From NCBI RefSeq assembly GCF_023169945.1, contig NZ_AP025591.1, forward strand, positions 3,840,481 to 3,904,480: DNA of 64,000 nt, written 5' to 3'. Positions 38,105 to 49,712 of the stretch are shown here, one piece after another (the stretch's first letter is position 1; each line of letters starts with the position of its first letter). The notes below the pieces were generated by a model. The model was not told where the DNA came from. It saw only the letters and a list, made by a program, of their open reading frames with translations, and ran no database searches. This stretch comes from Anaeromyxobacter oryzae. GTDB taxonomy: Bacteria; Myxococcota; Myxococcia; Myxococcales; Anaeromyxobacteraceae. The translations under genes and the position numbers were made by a program.

Positions 38105-38724
38105 GGAAGGCGGCGCTGGTGAAGCCCGCGGCGAAGCCGGCCGCGAGGCGCGGCGAGGTCGCGCGGAAGACGAAGGAGACCCAGGTTGAGGTGGCGCTCC
38201 GCCTCGAGCCGGGCGAGGCCTCCATCTCGACCGGCCTCCCGTTCTTCGACCACATGCTCGACCAGATCTCGCGCCACGGCGGCATGGCGCTCACGGTGCG
38301 GGCGAAGGGCGACCTCGAGGTCGATGCGCACCACACCGTCGAGGACGTGGGGATCGGGATCGGGGAGGCGCTGAAGCAGGCCACCGCCGACAAGGCGGGC
38401 CTCGCCCGGTACGGCCACGCCGTCGTCCCGCTCGACGAGGCGCTCGTCGAGGCGGTCGTCGATCTCTCCGGGCGCCCGCACCTCACCTTCAACGCGAAGC
38501 TCCCGTCCGGGAAGAGGTTCATCGGCGCCTACGACGTGGACCTCACCCAGGACTTCCTCCAGGCGCTCGTGAACCACGCCCGGATCTGCCTGCACGTGAA
38601 CGTCCGCTACGGCCGGAACCTCCACCACGTGGTCGAGGCGATCTTCAAGGCGACGGCCCGCGCGCTCCGCGCCGCGACCTCTCGCGAGGGAACGGGCCTC
38701 CCCAGCACGAAGGGGCTGCTCTAG
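38101..38724 (+). CDS. hisB: Imidazoleglycerol-phosphate dehydratase HisB
   Basis: Sixth step of histidine synthesis. 207 residues, monofunctional (no phosphatase domain). Metal-binding motifs [33 protein letters not shown] and [10 protein letters not shown] are all present. Residues 1-27 form a Lys/Ala/Arg-rich extension not typical of the family. ATG 38101 overlaps the hisD stop; the stop TAG overlaps the hisH GTG by one base. Confidence 0.96.
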   Translation: MRKAALVKPAAKPAARRGEVARKTKETQVEVALRLEPGEASISTGLPFFDHMLDQISRHGGMALTVRAKGDLEVDAHHTVEDVGIGIGEALKQATADKAGLARYGHAVVPLDEALVEAVVDLSGRPHLTFNAKLPSGKRFIGAYDVDLTQDFLQALVNHARICLHVNVRYGRNLHHVVEAIFKATARALRAATSREGTGLPSTKGLL

Positions 38725-39341
38725 TGTCCGCGAAGCCCGCCGGGACGGTCGCCCTGGTCGACTACGGCGCCGGGAACCTCCGCTCCGTGGAGAACGCGCT
38801 CCGCGAGGTCGGCGCGAAGGTCGTCGTGACGCACGATCCCGCCGAGGTCCGGAGCGCCGACCGCGTCGTCGTGCCGGGGCAGGGCTCCATGCCGGAGTGC
38901 GCGGAGGCGATGCGGCGGAGCGGCGTCGCGGACGCGCTCCTCGAGGCCATCCGCAAGGGCACGCCGGTGCTCGGCATCTGCGTCGGCCTCCAGATCCTCT
39001 TCGAGCGCGGCGAGGAGGCCGGCGGGGCGCGCGGGCTCGGCGTCCTGCCGGGGACGATCGCCCGGCTGCCGGCCGGGGTGAAGCTCCCGAACATCGGGTG
39101 GTCGCCCGTCCGGCTCGTGAAGCGGGACGCGGCGCTCTTCGCCCCGATGGACGGGCAGTACGTCTACTTCGCCCACTCCTACGCGGCGCCCGCCGACGCG
39201 CCCGGCGCCGCGCTCCTCACCACCCACGGCCGCGACTACTGCGCGGCGCTCGCGAAGGACAACCTCTTCGCGGTCCAGTTCCACCCCGAGAAGAGCCAGA
39301 AGGTCGGGCTCGCGCTCCTCGAGCGGTTCGTCTCGATCTAG
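38724..39341 (+). CDS. hisH: Imidazole glycerol phosphate synthase glutaminase subunit HisH
   Basis: Class I glutamine amidotransferase supplying ammonia to HisF. 205 residues from GTG 38724. [14 protein letters not shown] at the start, nucleophile Cys in [12 protein letters not shown], and catalytic His-Glu in VQFHPEKSQ. Partner HisF is two genes downstream. Confidence 0.96.
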   Translation: MSAKPAGTVALVDYGAGNLRSVENALREVGAKVVVTHDPAEVRSADRVVVPGQGSMPECAEAMRRSGVADALLEAIRKGTPVLGICVGLQILFERGEEAGGARGLGVLPGTIARLPAGVKLPNIGWSPVRLVKRDAALFAPMDGQYVYFAHSYAAPADAPGAALLTTHGRDYCAALAKDNLFAVQFHPEKSQKVGLALLERFVSI

Positions 39342-39353
39342 CGAGGTCTCCCC

Positions 39354-40076
39354 GTGAGCATGCTCGTCATCCCGGCCATCGACCTCATCGGCGGCGAGGT
39401 GGTCCGCCTCGAGAAGGGCGACTACGCGACGAAGAAGGTCTACGCGTCGCGGCCTGCCCACAAGGCCGAGGAGTTCGCCCGCGCCGGCGCGACGCTCCTC
39501 CACGTCGTCGATCTCGAGGGCGCGAAGGCGGGCTGGCCGGTGAACCTCGACGCGGTGCGCGCGATCTGCGAGGTGCCCGGGATCGAGGTCGAGCTGGGCG
39601 GCGGGCTCCGATCGATCGGCGACCTCGAGAAGGTGCTCGCGCTCGGCGTGAAGTACGTCGTCCTCGGCACGGCTGCGGTGGAGCGGCTCGGGCTCGTCGA
39701 GGAGGCGTGCCGGCGGTTCCCGGGCCGGGTGCGCTGCGGGATCGACGCGCGGAACGGCGAGGTGAAGATCGCCGGGTGGCTCGAGGGCACCGGCCTCGCG
39801 GCGGTGGAGGTCGCGCGCCGGGTGAAGGCGGCCGGCGTGTCGCTCGTCGAGTACACCGACGTCGGCCGCGACGGGATGTTCTCGGGCGTGGACGCGGCGG
39901 GCGCGGCGCGGATCCAGGCCGAGGCGGGCGTCGAGGTGGTGGCGTCGGGCGGGGTCGCGAGCCTCGCGGACGTCGAGGCGTGCAAGGTGGCGGGCGTCGC
40001 CGGCGTCATCGTCGGAAAGGCGCTGTACGAGGGCCGGATCTCCCTCCGCGACGCCATCGCGGCGGCGAAGGCCTAG
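39354..40076 (+). CDS. hisA: ProFAR isomerase HisA
   Basis: Fourth step of histidine synthesis. 240 residues, a (beta/alpha)8 barrel: [14 protein letters not shown] with the catalytic Asp, [10 protein letters not shown], and [14 protein letters not shown] with the second Asp. The GTG start at 39354 is preceded by GAGG at the right distance; ATG 39360 is an alternative two codons later. Confidence 0.95.
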   Translation: MSMLVIPAIDLIGGEVVRLEKGDYATKKVYASRPAHKAEEFARAGATLLHVVDLEGAKAGWPVNLDAVRAICEVPGIEVELGGGLRSIGDLEKVLALGVKYVVLGTAAVERLGLVEEACRRFPGRVRCGIDARNGEVKIAGWLEGTGLAAVEVARRVKAAGVSLVEYTDVGRDGMFSGVDAAGAARIQAEAGVEVVASGGVASLADVEACKVAGVAGVIVGKALYEGRISLRDAIAAAKA

Positions 40077-40105
40077 ATCGGCCCGGAACAGGAGCGAGCC
40101 CTCGA

Positions 40106-40870
40106 ATGCCGGCGAAGCGCATCATCCCCTGCCTCGACGTGAAGAACGGCCGCGTCGTGAAGGGGATCAACTTCCAGAACCTGCGGGACGCCGGCGATCC
40201 GGTCGAGGCCGCCGCGCGGTACGACGCCCAGGGCGCCGACGAGGTGACCTACCTCGACATCGCCGCGACGCAGGAGAACCGCGGCACGCTCGTGGACCTC
40301 GTGACCCGCACCGCCGCGCGCGTGTTCGCGCCGCTCACCGTCGGCGGCGGCGTCCGGAGCGAGGACGACTTCGTGACCCTGCTCCACGCGGGCGCCGACA
40401 AGGTGAGCGTGAACTCGTCGGCGGTGAAGGATCCCTCGCTCGTCGACCGCCTCTCGCGGATCGCCGGCGCCCAGGCGCTCGTCGTGGCGATCGACGTGAA
40501 GCGCCGCCCGAGGGGGAGCGGACCGCAGGAGTGGGAGGTCCACGTCGCCGGCGGGTCGAAGCCGACCGGCGTCGAGGGGCTCGCGTGGGTCCGCGAGGTG
40601 GCGGATCGCGGCGCGGGCGAGATCCTGCTCACCTCGATGGACCGCGACGGCACGCAGGCGGGGTACGATCTCGAGCTCCTGGAGAAGGTCTGCGCGTCGG
40701 TGACGATCCCGGTCATCGCCTCGGGGGGCGTCGGCACGCTCGAGCACCTCGCCGAGGGGCTGCGCTTCGCCGACGCCGCGCTCGCGGCGTCGATCTTCCA
40801 CGACGGCAAGCACACCGTGCAGGAGGCGAAGGCCTACCTCCGCGCGAAGGGGATCCACGTCCGGCCATGA
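40106..40870 (+). CDS. hisF: Imidazole glycerol phosphate synthase cyclase subunit HisF
   Basis: 254 residues from ATG 40106 with AGGAG upstream. Barrel enzyme: [45 protein letters not shown] and VIASGGVGT; both catalytic Asp residues are present. Works with HisH. Its stop overlaps the hisI ATG (ATGA). Confidence 0.96.
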   Translation: MPAKRIIPCLDVKNGRVVKGINFQNLRDAGDPVEAAARYDAQGADEVTYLDIAATQENRGTLVDLVTRTAARVFAPLTVGGGVRSEDDFVTLLHAGADKVSVNSSAVKDPSLVDRLSRIAGAQALVVAIDVKRRPRGSGPQEWEVHVAGGSKPTGVEGLAWVREVADRGAGEILLTSMDRDGTQAGYDLELLEKVCASVTIPVIASGGVGTLEHLAEGLRFADAALAASIFHDGKHTVQEAKAYLRAKGIHVRP

Positions 40871-41349
40871 AGACCGCGGTGAAGAAGCTCCTCGACCGCA
40901 TCCAGTTCGACGACCGTGGCCTCGTCCCGGTCGTGGCCCAGGAGGAGGACGGCACCGTCCTCATGCTCGCCTGGGCGAACCGCGAGGCGCTCGTCGCGAG
41001 CGCGGAGGGCGGACGGGCGACCTACTGGTCCCGTAGCCGCAAGTCCCTCTGGCGGAAGGGGGACACGAGCGGGCACGTCCAGGAGCTCCGCGCGATCGCG
41101 CTCGACTGCGACGGAGACGCCGTGCTCTACGTCGTGCGCCAGACCGGTCCCGCGTGCCATACCGGGACCCGCAGCTGTTTCTCCGAAAGGCAGGAGTTCC
41201 GATGGCAGACGAGCGATTCCTCGCGAAGCTCTGGGCGACGATCGAGTCCCGCAAGGCGGACGTCGCGGCCCAGGGCAGCTACACCCGCAAGCTCCTCGAC
41301 GCCCCGCCGCGGATCCGGCGGAAGATCATCGAGGAAGCGTACGAGGTGA
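40867..41349 (+). CDS. hisI: Phosphoribosyl-AMP cyclohydrolase HisI with extended C-terminus
   Basis: Third step of histidine synthesis. The first 113 residues match His[55 protein letters not shown] and the zinc ligands in CHTGTRSCF. The frame continues 45 residues past the usual end as a Ser/Arg-rich tail, overlapping the hisE start region by 148 bases in another frame. The tail may be real but non-conserved. Many bacteria have a HisI-HisE fusion; here the two lie in different frames. Confidence 0.93.
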   Translation: MKTAVKKLLDRIQFDDRGLVPVVAQEEDGTVLMLAWANREALVASAEGGRATYWSRSRKSLWRKGDTSGHVQELRAIALDCDGDAVLYVVRQTGPACHTGTRSCFSERQEFRWQTSDSSRSSGRRSSPARRTSRPRAATPASSSTPRRGSGGRSSRKRTR

Positions 41350-41534
41350 ACGAGGCCCACCAGGCCCTCTCGGACGGCAAGGATACGAAGGATCACCTCG
41401 CCCACGAGGCGGCCGATCTCCTCTACCACCTGCTCGTGCTGCTCGCGTCCGCGGACGTGACGCCCACCGAGGTCTATGCCGTCCTCGAGCACCGCCACGG
41501 GCAGCCCCACGTCCCGAAGCCCGGAAACCCTTGA
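41202..41534 (+). CDS. hisE: Phosphoribosyl-ATP pyrophosphatase HisE
   Basis: Second step of histidine synthesis. 110 residues from ATG 41202 with AGGAG eight bases upstream. All-alpha MazG-like fold with [18 protein letters not shown] and [18 protein letters not shown] holding the acidic metal ligands. Starts inside the hisI frame. Its stop codon lies within the -35 box of the rpsU promoter. Confidence 0.95.
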   Translation: MADERFLAKLWATIESRKADVAAQGSYTRKLLDAPPRIRRKIIEEAYEVNEAHQALSDGKDTKDHLAHEAADLLYHLLVLLASADVTPTEVYAVLEHRHGQPHVPKPGNP

Positions 41535-41559
41535 CGTCGGTGGGGTTTTCACGTAATAG
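41531..41559 (+). promoter_or_regulatory. Sigma-70 type promoter of rpsU cluster
   Basis: TTGACG (41531-41536), 17 bases, TAATAG (41554-41559). The -35 overlaps the hisE stop. Start near 41566 gives about a 95-base leader that contains the hairpin at 41581-41607. Confidence 0.7.
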
Positions 41560-41580
41560 CCGCCCCTCAGCCGCGTGAAA

Positions 41581-41607
41581 GAGCCGGGCGCCCGTCGCGC
41601 CCGGCTC
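41581..41607 (+). terminator. Strong hairpin between hisE and rpsU: his terminator or rpsU attenuator
   Basis: Stem GAGCCGGGCGC / GCGCCCGGCTC (11 bp), loop CCGTC, followed by CTTCGCTTTCC, a pyrimidine-rich but not U-pure tract. It ends the his operon, yet it lies downstream of the rpsU promoter, so it may act as a partial terminator or regulatory leader element for rpsU. Confidence 0.6.
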
Positions 41608-41661
41608 CTTCGCTTTCCAAGGCGAGAGCCTCAACACAACTGCAGGGAACGAGGAAAACGA

Positions 41662-41856
41662 ATGACCGGAGTGCGCGTCAAGGATGGCGAGTCCTTCGAG
41701 AACGCCATGAAGCGCTTCAAGAAGCAGTGCGAGAAGGCGGGCATCCTCTCGGAGATCCGCAAGCGCGAGCACTACGAGAAGCCCAGCGTGAAGCGCAAGA
41801 AGAAGGCCCTCGCCGCCAAGAAGCGCGCGCTCAAGAAGATGCGGAAGGGCTTCTAG
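41662..41856 (+). CDS. rpsU: Ribosomal protein bS21
   Basis: 64 residues: [20 protein letters not shown], then a basic helical tail [20 protein letters not shown], the full family length. Start ATG 41662 with GAGGAA upstream. First gene of the rpsU-yqeY-dnaG-rpoD cluster, a variant of the macromolecular synthesis operon. Confidence 0.95.
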   Translation: MTGVRVKDGESFENAMKRFKKQCEKAGILSEIRKREHYEKPSVKRKKKALAAKKRALKKMRKGF

Positions 41857-41888
41857 CCCGCCGCCGCCCGCCCTCACCCGGACCGACC

Positions 41889-42338
41889 ATGGCGCTCAAG
41901 GAACAGCTGGATCAGGACCTCAAGGCCGCCATGCGCGACAAGGACGCGCTGAAGCTCAGCGTCGTCCGCATGCTCAAGAGCGCCGTCAAGTATCGCGAGA
42001 TCGAGCTCATGAAGCCGCTCGACGACGCGGGCGTGCTGGGCGTCATCGGCTCCGAGATCAAGCGCCGCCGGGACTCGGTCGAGCAGTACAAGGCCGGGAA
42101 CCGGCAGGACCTCGCCGACAAGGAGGAGGCGGAGATCAAGATCCTCCAGGCGTGGCTGCCGCAGCAGCTCACCGAGGACGAGCTCCGGGCGAAGGTCGAC
42201 GCTGCGATCGCGCAGACGAACGCGAAGGGACCGAAGGACATGGGCGCGGTGATGAAGGCGCTCCTGCCGGAGGTGCAGGGCCGGGCGGAGGGGAAGGCCG
42301 TCGCGGACATGGTGAAGGCGCGGCTGACCGGCAAGTAG
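41889..42338 (+). CDS. GatB/YqeY-domain protein
   Basis: 149 residues from ATG 41889. YqeY family: LKEQLDQDLKAAMRDKDALKLSVVRML at the start, AEIKILQAWLPQQLTEDEL in the middle and a C-terminal helical domain (GAVMKALLPEVQGRAEGK). Related to the tRNA-binding tail of GatB; precise role unknown. It is commonly found between rpsU and dnaG. Confidence 0.92.
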   Translation: MALKEQLDQDLKAAMRDKDALKLSVVRMLKSAVKYREIELMKPLDDAGVLGVIGSEIKRRRDSVEQYKAGNRQDLADKEEAEIKILQAWLPQQLTEDELRAKVDAAIAQTNAKGPKDMGAVMKALLPEVQGRAEGKAVADMVKARLTGK

Positions 42339-42383
42339 GCGAGGAGCCGCCGGACGAGGCGGCGCGCAGCGAGCACGTGGTTC

Positions 42384-44309
42384 TTGGGGGGAGCCGTTGT
42401 CTCGGTTCCCCCCGCTGCGATCGAAAGGCGGTGGGAGTCCCTGATCCCGGACGCGCTCATCGACGAGATCCGTGCGCGCGTCGACGTGGTGGCCGTGATC
42501 GGTCGCCACATGGAGCTCAAGAGATCGGGCCGGACGTGGAAGGGCAACTGCGTCTTCCACGGCGAGAAGACGCCGAGCTTCCACGTGTACCCGGAGGACA
42601 AGCACTTCAAGTGCTACGGCTGCGGGGAGCACGGGGACGTCTTCACGTTCCTGCAGAAGCTCGAGGGGAAGGAGTTTCCCGAGGTGGTGAGGGCGCTGGC
42701 GCTCGAGGTGGGCGTCGAGATCCCGGAGGCGGCCGAGGAGGACTCGGCGGAGCAGCGGGCGCGACGCAAGGAGCGGAACGAGATCCACTCCGCGAACGAC
42801 GCCGGGGCGCGCTACTTCGCGGCGCGCCTCGGGAGCCGCTTCGGTGATCCGGCCCGCGCCTACCTCGCGGGCCGCGGTGTCTCGGAGGACTCGATCCGGA
42901 GGTTCCGGCTCGGGGTGGCGGCGGATGCGTGGAACGACCTCCCGCGGCGGCTCGCGGAGAAGGGGATCGGGCTCGAGGCCCTGAAGAAGGCCGGCCTCGT
43001 CATCGAGAGGGAGAAGGACGGCGGCACGTACGACCGCTTCCGCAACCGCCTCATGTTCCCCATCGCCGGCATGGACGGGCAGGTCATCGGCTTCGGCGGG
43101 CGCGCGCTCGGCGACGAGAAGGGCGCGAAGTACCTCAACACGCCCGAGACGCCCCTCTACAAGAAGTCCCGGGTCCTGTACGGCCTCGACCTCGCCCGCG
43201 AGACGATCCGCAAGACGCGCCAGGCGCTGCTCGTCGAGGGCTACTTCGACGTGATCGGGCTGCACCAGGCGGGCATCACGAACGCGGTCGCCGTGTGCGG
43301 CACCGCGCTCACGCCGGAGCACGTGGAGCTCCTGGGCCGGTGCGACTGCCGCGAGGTGACGATCCTGTTCGACGGCGACGCCGCGGGTCTCGCCGCGCCC
43401 GCCAAGGCCGCACAGGCGCTCTTCCCCGCCGGCCTCGCGGGCAAGGTGGCCGTGCTGCCCTCCGACGCCGGCAAGACCGACCCCGACGACTACGCGCGCG
43501 CACACGGGCGAGCGGGCGTCGAGGCGCTCCTCGCGAAGGCGGCGCCCCTGTCGGCCTTCCTCATCGACCGGGCGATCGACCGGACCTGCGCCGGTCGGCC
43601 GCGCGAGGCGGCGCTCGAGCAGAAGCTCGCCGCCGTTCGCGAGCTGTCGCCATTCGTGCGGATGATGCCGGAGGGTCTCGCGCGTTCCGTCTTCGAGGAC
43701 GCCATCGCGAAGCGGCTCGATCTCGATCCGGCGGCGCTCCACGCCGAGCTGTCGGGCGAGAAGCCCCACCCACCACCGCGCCCGGAGCCGGCCGTCGCCC
43801 GGCCGGGTCCTGCCCCGCGCCCGGCCCGGCCGGTCGGGGGAGGCGATGCGCGGATGAGGCTGCTCCTCCCCGGCCCGGCTGCGGACGCGCTCGGGATCCT
43901 CGCGGCCCACCCCGAGCTGGGGCCGGTCGCCGACGAGGAGGGCCTCCCGCGGCTGCTCCCGCCGGGGCCGCTCGCGGAGCTTGCACGCGAGCTGTGCCGG
44001 GGGCCGGTCGCGGTCGACGAGGCGCTCGCGCGCCTCGCGGCGGCGGGGGCGGACGAGGCCGCGACCCGCCGGATCCGGGCCCTCACCGGCCCGGCGCGGC
44101 CGAAGCCGGAGGAGGCGGAGCGGGAGCTCCGGAAGGCGGCCGTGAAGGCGACGATCGAGGCCGTACGGGGGGAGCAGGACCGGCTCCTCGCCGAGATCGC
44201 GAAGCGGGGCGCCCCGGTGCCCGAGGACCTCGCGGTCGCCGCGCAGGTCGCGGCGCGGCGGCGGTCGGACCTGGAGAAGCGTTTGCGGTCCCTGGAGCGG
44301 CCCGGATGA
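42384..44309 (+). CDS. dnaG: DNA primase DnaG
   Basis: Synthesises RNA primers for replication. 641 residues if the TTG at 42384 is the start. No ATG or GTG lies in frame before the conserved [22 protein letters not shown]; the only later choice is CTG at 42438. Zinc ligands C56, H59, C77 and C80; TOPRIM domain with [10 protein letters not shown] and LFDGDAAG; a Pro-rich hinge (about 470) and a C-terminal DnaB-interaction region. The stop overlaps an ATG (ATGA) that could start a longer RpoD. Confidence 0.94.
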   Translation: MGGAVVSVPPAAIERRWESLIPDALIDEIRARVDVVAVIGRHMELKRSGRTWKGNCVFHGEKTPSFHVYPEDKHFKCYGCGEHGDVFTFLQKLEGKEFPEVVRALALEVGVEIPEAAEEDSAEQRARRKERNEIHSANDAGARYFAARLGSRFGDPARAYLAGRGVSEDSIRRFRLGVAADAWNDLPRRLAEKGIGLEALKKAGLVIEREKDGGTYDRFRNRLMFPIAGMDGQVIGFGGRALGDEKGAKYLNTPETPLYKKSRVLYGLDLARETIRKTRQALLVEGYFDVIGLHQAGITNAVAVCGTALTPEHVELLGRCDCREVTILFDGDAAGLAAPAKAAQALFPAGLAGKVAVLPSDAGKTDPDDYARAHGRAGVEALLAKAAPLSAFLIDRAIDRTCAGRPREAALEQKLAAVRELSPFVRMMPEGLARSVFEDAIAKRLDLDPAALHAELSGEKPHPPPRPEPAVARPGPAPRPARPVGGGDARMRLLLPGPAADALGILAAHPELGPVADEEGLPRLLPPGPLAELARELCRGPVAVDEALARLAAAGADEAATRRIRALTGPARPKPEEAERELRKAAVKATIEAVRGEQDRLLAEIAKRGAPVPEDLAVAAQVAARRRSDLEKRLRSLERPG

Positions 44310-44419
44310 AAGGCAAGCTCCGGAGCATTCTCAATCAGTTGTCCGGGCTCGTCCGGCCGGGAAGCGTTAAGAACGAGCACCACCGAGCAGCCGAGCCGTC
44401 GTCGAAGGAGACGAGGAAG

Positions 44420-46714
<2,295 letters not shown>

Positions 46715-46748
46715 TGGAACGAGCGGAGGGCTCCCAGCCGGCGGGGAT

Positions 46749-46754
46749 TATGAT
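46749..46754 (+). promoter_or_regulatory. -10 box of the tRNA gene
   Basis: TATGAT 26 bases before the tRNA. No clear -35 box; rpoD ends 34 bases upstream, so readthrough is also possible. Confidence 0.45.
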
Positions 46755-46779
46755 ACAGGGAGCCCCCCAGGGCCGGACC

Positions 46780-46852
46780 GGGCCCATAGCTCAACGGTCA
46801 GAGCGCTCGGCTCATAACCGATGCGATCCAGGTTCGAATCCTGGTGGGCCCA
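46780..46852 (+). tRNA. tRNA with CAU anticodon (Ile2 or elongator Met)
   Basis: 73 bases, CCA not encoded. Acceptor GGGCCCA / TGGGCCC, D stem GCTC / GAGC, anticodon loop CTCATAA with CAT at 46813-46815, T arm CCAGG TTCGAAT CCTGG. The anticodon stem CTCGG / CCGAT has a C-T mismatch at its base. The sequence GGCTCATAACC resembles bacterial Ile2 (lysidine) tRNAs, but elongator Met cannot be excluded. It is not an initiator: the acceptor end is fully paired and the stem lacks three G-C pairs. Confidence 0.9.
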
Positions 46853-46873
46853 TCGTCACGAGGAGAGACAGAC

Positions 46874-47617
46874 TTGTCGTCGCTGCGTGAGAAGCTGAAG
46901 GCGCTGGAGGAGCTGCAGCAGATCGATCTCGAGACCAACGAGGTCAAGGCGGAGCTCGAGGCGGTGCCCGGGAAGCGCGCCGAGATCGACGGGCGCGTCC
47001 TCGACGCGCGCCGCGCGTACGACGAGGAGAAGGCCCGGATGGAGGGCAACGAGCGAGAGCGACGCCAGCTCGAGTCCCTCCTCGCGATGGAGCGCGACAA
47101 GGTGAAGAAGTGGGAGGGCCGCCTCGGCGAGATCAAGACGCCGCGCGAGTACGCGGCGCTCTCCCGCGAGATCGACATCGCCAAGAAGGCGAACGACACG
47201 CAGTCCGAGCAGGTGCGCGACCTCACCGCCCAGGCGGGCGACATCCAGAAGGCGCTCGACGCGAAGGGCGAGGCCCTCGCCGAGCGCGAGGAGGGCGCGC
47301 AGACGGACGCGAAGGCGCTCGACGAGGCGCGCGCGAAGGCGGAGGAGCGACTCCGGGCGCTCGACGCGCGGCGCGCCGAGGCCGCCAAGGCCGTCGACCC
47401 CGCCCTGCTCGCGAAGTACGAGAACATCAAGAAGCGCCGGGCGGGCATCGCCGTGGCGCCGGTCGTCGGGATGACCTGCCGCGGGTGCCACCGCAACATC
47501 CCCCCGCAGCTCGCCATCACCCTGCAGCGGGCGAACTCGATCGAGACCTGCCCGAACTGCCACCGGATCATCTACTCCTCCGAGGCGGTGAACCCTCCCG
47601 CCGCGTCGACGGCCTAG
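46874..47617 (+). CDS. Coiled-coil protein with C-terminal zinc ribbon (CT398 family)
   Basis: 247 residues from TTG 46874, with AGGAG eight bases upstream (the frame also stays open into the tRNA, which is not used). Residues 5-180 are an antiparallel coiled coil rich in Glu, Lys, Arg and Ala; 195-240 hold a C4 zinc ribbon, CRGC and CPNC, with the family sequence VGMTCRGCHRNIPPQL. The family is conserved in bacteria and often precedes RNase HI, as here (three bases apart); function is not established. Confidence 0.88.
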   Translation: MSSLREKLKALEELQQIDLETNEVKAELEAVPGKRAEIDGRVLDARRAYDEEKARMEGNERERRQLESLLAMERDKVKKWEGRLGEIKTPREYAALSREIDIAKKANDTQSEQVRDLTAQAGDIQKALDAKGEALAEREEGAQTDAKALDEARAKAEERLRALDARRAEAAKAVDPALLAKYENIKKRRAGIAVAPVVGMTCRGCHRNIPPQLAITLQRANSIETCPNCHRIIYSSEAVNPPAASTA

Positions 47618-47620
47618 GCC

Positions 47621-48382
47621 GTGGCCCGGGCCGTCCTGGCGGAGCTGCTCCGCTTCATCGCCGCGAACGAGGACCTCCCTCGGACGCGCGCGCGGTACCC
47701 GGGGTACGACCGGGACACGCTCGGGAAGCTCATCGACGCCGCCGCCGATCGGATCGAGGAGCTCGAGAAGGCGAAGGAGCCCGCGCCGGGCGCCGGCTCG
47801 AAGGGCATCAAGGTTCGCAAGCAGACCGACGTGGAGAAGGCGGCGCAGCGGTCGGCCGCCGAGCTCGACGAGGCGATGGACCTCTCCAAGGCCGAGCGCG
47901 ACCGCCGGAAGAAGCAGCGCGCCGCCGAGGAGGCCGCCGAGCGGGCCGCGGAGGAGGCCGCCGTGGCGGCGGAGGTCGCCAAGCGGACGCGGCTCTACAC
48001 CGACGGCGCCGCGCGCGGAAACCCCGGCCCGGCCGGCGCAGGCGCGGTGATCATCAACCCCGACGGCCACATCGTCGCGAAGGTCGGCAAGTTCCTCGGG
48101 GAGTCCACGAACAACGTGGCCGAGTACATGGGGCTCATCCTCGGCCTGAAGCGCGCCAAGGCGATGGGCATCCGCGAGCTCGAGGTCCTCTCGGACTCGG
48201 AGCTCCTCGTGAAGCAGCTGAACGGCGACTACGCGGTGAAGGCGGAGCACCTCCGGCCGCTGCACGACGAGGTGCAGGTGCTGCTCAAGGGCTTCTCCTG
48301 GATCCAGGTCCGCCACATCCCGCGGGAGGAGAACGGGCAGGCGGACGCGATGTCGAACCGGGCGATCGACGAGCGGCTGTAG
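47621..48382 (+). CDS. rnhA: Ribonuclease HI with N-terminal extension
   Basis: Removes RNA from RNA-DNA hybrids. 253 residues from GTG 47621. The RNase H fold occupies 122-253 with the catalytic acidic residues in YTDGAARGNPGPAG, NNVAEYMGL, LSDSELLV and GQADAMSNRA. Residues 1-120 are a helical, charged extension (ERDRRKKQRAAEEAAERAAEEAA) not found in the short E. coli enzyme. Downstream of and likely cotranscribed with the zinc-ribbon gene. Confidence 0.9.
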   Translation: MARAVLAELLRFIAANEDLPRTRARYPGYDRDTLGKLIDAAADRIEELEKAKEPAPGAGSKGIKVRKQTDVEKAAQRSAAELDEAMDLSKAERDRRKKQRAAEEAAERAAEEAAVAAEVAKRTRLYTDGAARGNPGPAGAGAVIINPDGHIVAKVGKFLGESTNNVAEYMGLILGLKRAKAMGIRELEVLSDSELLVKQLNGDYAVKAEHLRPLHDEVQVLLKGFSWIQVRHIPREENGQADAMSNRAIDERL

Positions 48383-48388
48383 GCGCCG

Positions 48389-49440
48389 TCACCCGACCAG
48401 GCCCGCGGCGCCGCTCCGGCGCCGCAGCGCCGCGAGGTTCCGCCGCGCGCCCAGATAGCGGGCGTCCTCCGCCCAGTCCGACGGGTGCACCTCGGGGACC
48501 GCGCGATGCGCGAGGTCCGCGTCCACGTTCACGAACGTGAAGAGGCAGGAGTTCGAGAGCGCGCGCGCCGTCCGGTCGCGGCTCACGCGCTCGATGGCGG
48601 TCTCGACGCAGATCGCCGCCCCCTCGGTGTAGACGACGCGGCTCGTGAAGTGGAGCTTGTCGCCGATCGAGACGGGGTGGAAGAAGTTGATGCGGTTCGC
48701 CGCGGCGACGAGCGGGCGGTGGGTCGCGATCCGCTCGGCGCAGATGGAGGAGAGCTCGTAGGCGCGCCGCATGATGTACCCGCCGAAGATGATCCGGGAC
48801 GCGTTCTCCTGCTCCGGGTAGGTCCGCTCCCAGCTCTCCGCCATCAGCTCGCGGGCGCGGAGCCCCTGGAACCCGCGCTCGTCCTGCGCACGGTGGAGCC
48901 GCGCGAGCAGGTCGAACTCGTCCCGCCGCGGCGGCTCGAACGCGCTCGCCGCGTGCGCCCGGTACGCCTCCCGGCGCGCGACCGCCCGGACCGCGCGCTC
49001 GCGATCGAGGTCGTCGGCGGGCACGAGCGGGGCGACGGGCACGCTCCGCGCCTCCGGCCCGTCGCCGTCGCGCGCCACCATCGTGAAGTAGCAGGACGCG
49101 AGGTGGTCGTCGGTCGCGGGATCGTCCACGCGGATCCCGACCTCCATCGAGCTCTTCCCGACGTGGTTGAGCCGCGCGCGGCAGCGGAGGTCGCGCTCGG
49201 CGTCGAGGACGTGGCGGACGAGGATCTCGTCGACGCGGCCGTGACGACGCGCGCGCCCGGGACCGTGCGGAGCGCGTGAGCGACGGCCGTCTCCGCGGCG
49301 AGGAGGTCGAGCACCTCGAGGAGCACGCCGAAGCGGAGGTTCCCCGGGATCCGGTCCTTCACCACCAGGAAACGGCGCCGGAGCGCCTCGTCGCGGGAGA
49401 GCGGCAGCAGGTGCTCGCAGGAGGTCTCGGCGGGGTGCAT
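48389..49440 (-). pseudogene. Acyl-CoA thioesterase (double hot-dog) with a one-base frameshift
   Basis: Reads as a two-domain hot-dog thioesterase of about 350 residues in two frames. N-terminal part from ATG 49440: FLVVKDRIPGNLRFGVLLEVLDLLAAETAVAHALRTVPGARVVTAA. The C-terminal part, in the next frame, continues VDEILVRHVLDAERDLRCRARLNHVGKSSMEVGIRV ... and a second domain with YPEQENASRIIFGGYIMRRAYEL and VSIGDKLHFTSRVVYTE. The switch is at about 49234: one extra G in GCCGCG-TCGACGAG would restore a single frame. Everything else looks intact, so this is a recent mutation or a sequencing error. Confidence 0.85.
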
Positions 49441-49614
49441 GCGAAAACTCTAGGTGGCCGCGCGGCTGCGCGCAGCGCTCCGGCGGGCACCCGGCCGCGC
49501 GGCGCACCGCATGCGCGAAACCTTCTCGCCCGGGACCGCCGTCCGCAGGGCCTGCGCGCACTCGGTGCGCCGCGGCGAGATGATCGACCGATGGCGACGA
49601 TGACGTTTGACGAG

Positions 49615-49705
49615 GGTCACCCCGATTGCGCAATCATTGACGGTACGCGTTCAATGGGCGCGCAATTCGTGCTACATGAGCGCCTCCACTCTTCGATCGG
49701 AGGGC
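49615..49705 (+). promoter_or_regulatory. Upstream region of the acetate transporter gene
   Basis: Unusually AT-rich for the window. Contains the palindrome ATTGCGCAAT (49625-49634), two TTGACG copies (near 49607 and 49638), and a possible promoter TTCAAT (49650-49655), 17 bases, TACATG (49673-49678) with an extended TG. GGAGGG at 49699-49704 serves the GTG at 49713. Confidence 0.45.
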
Positions 49706-49712
49706 TTTCCCC

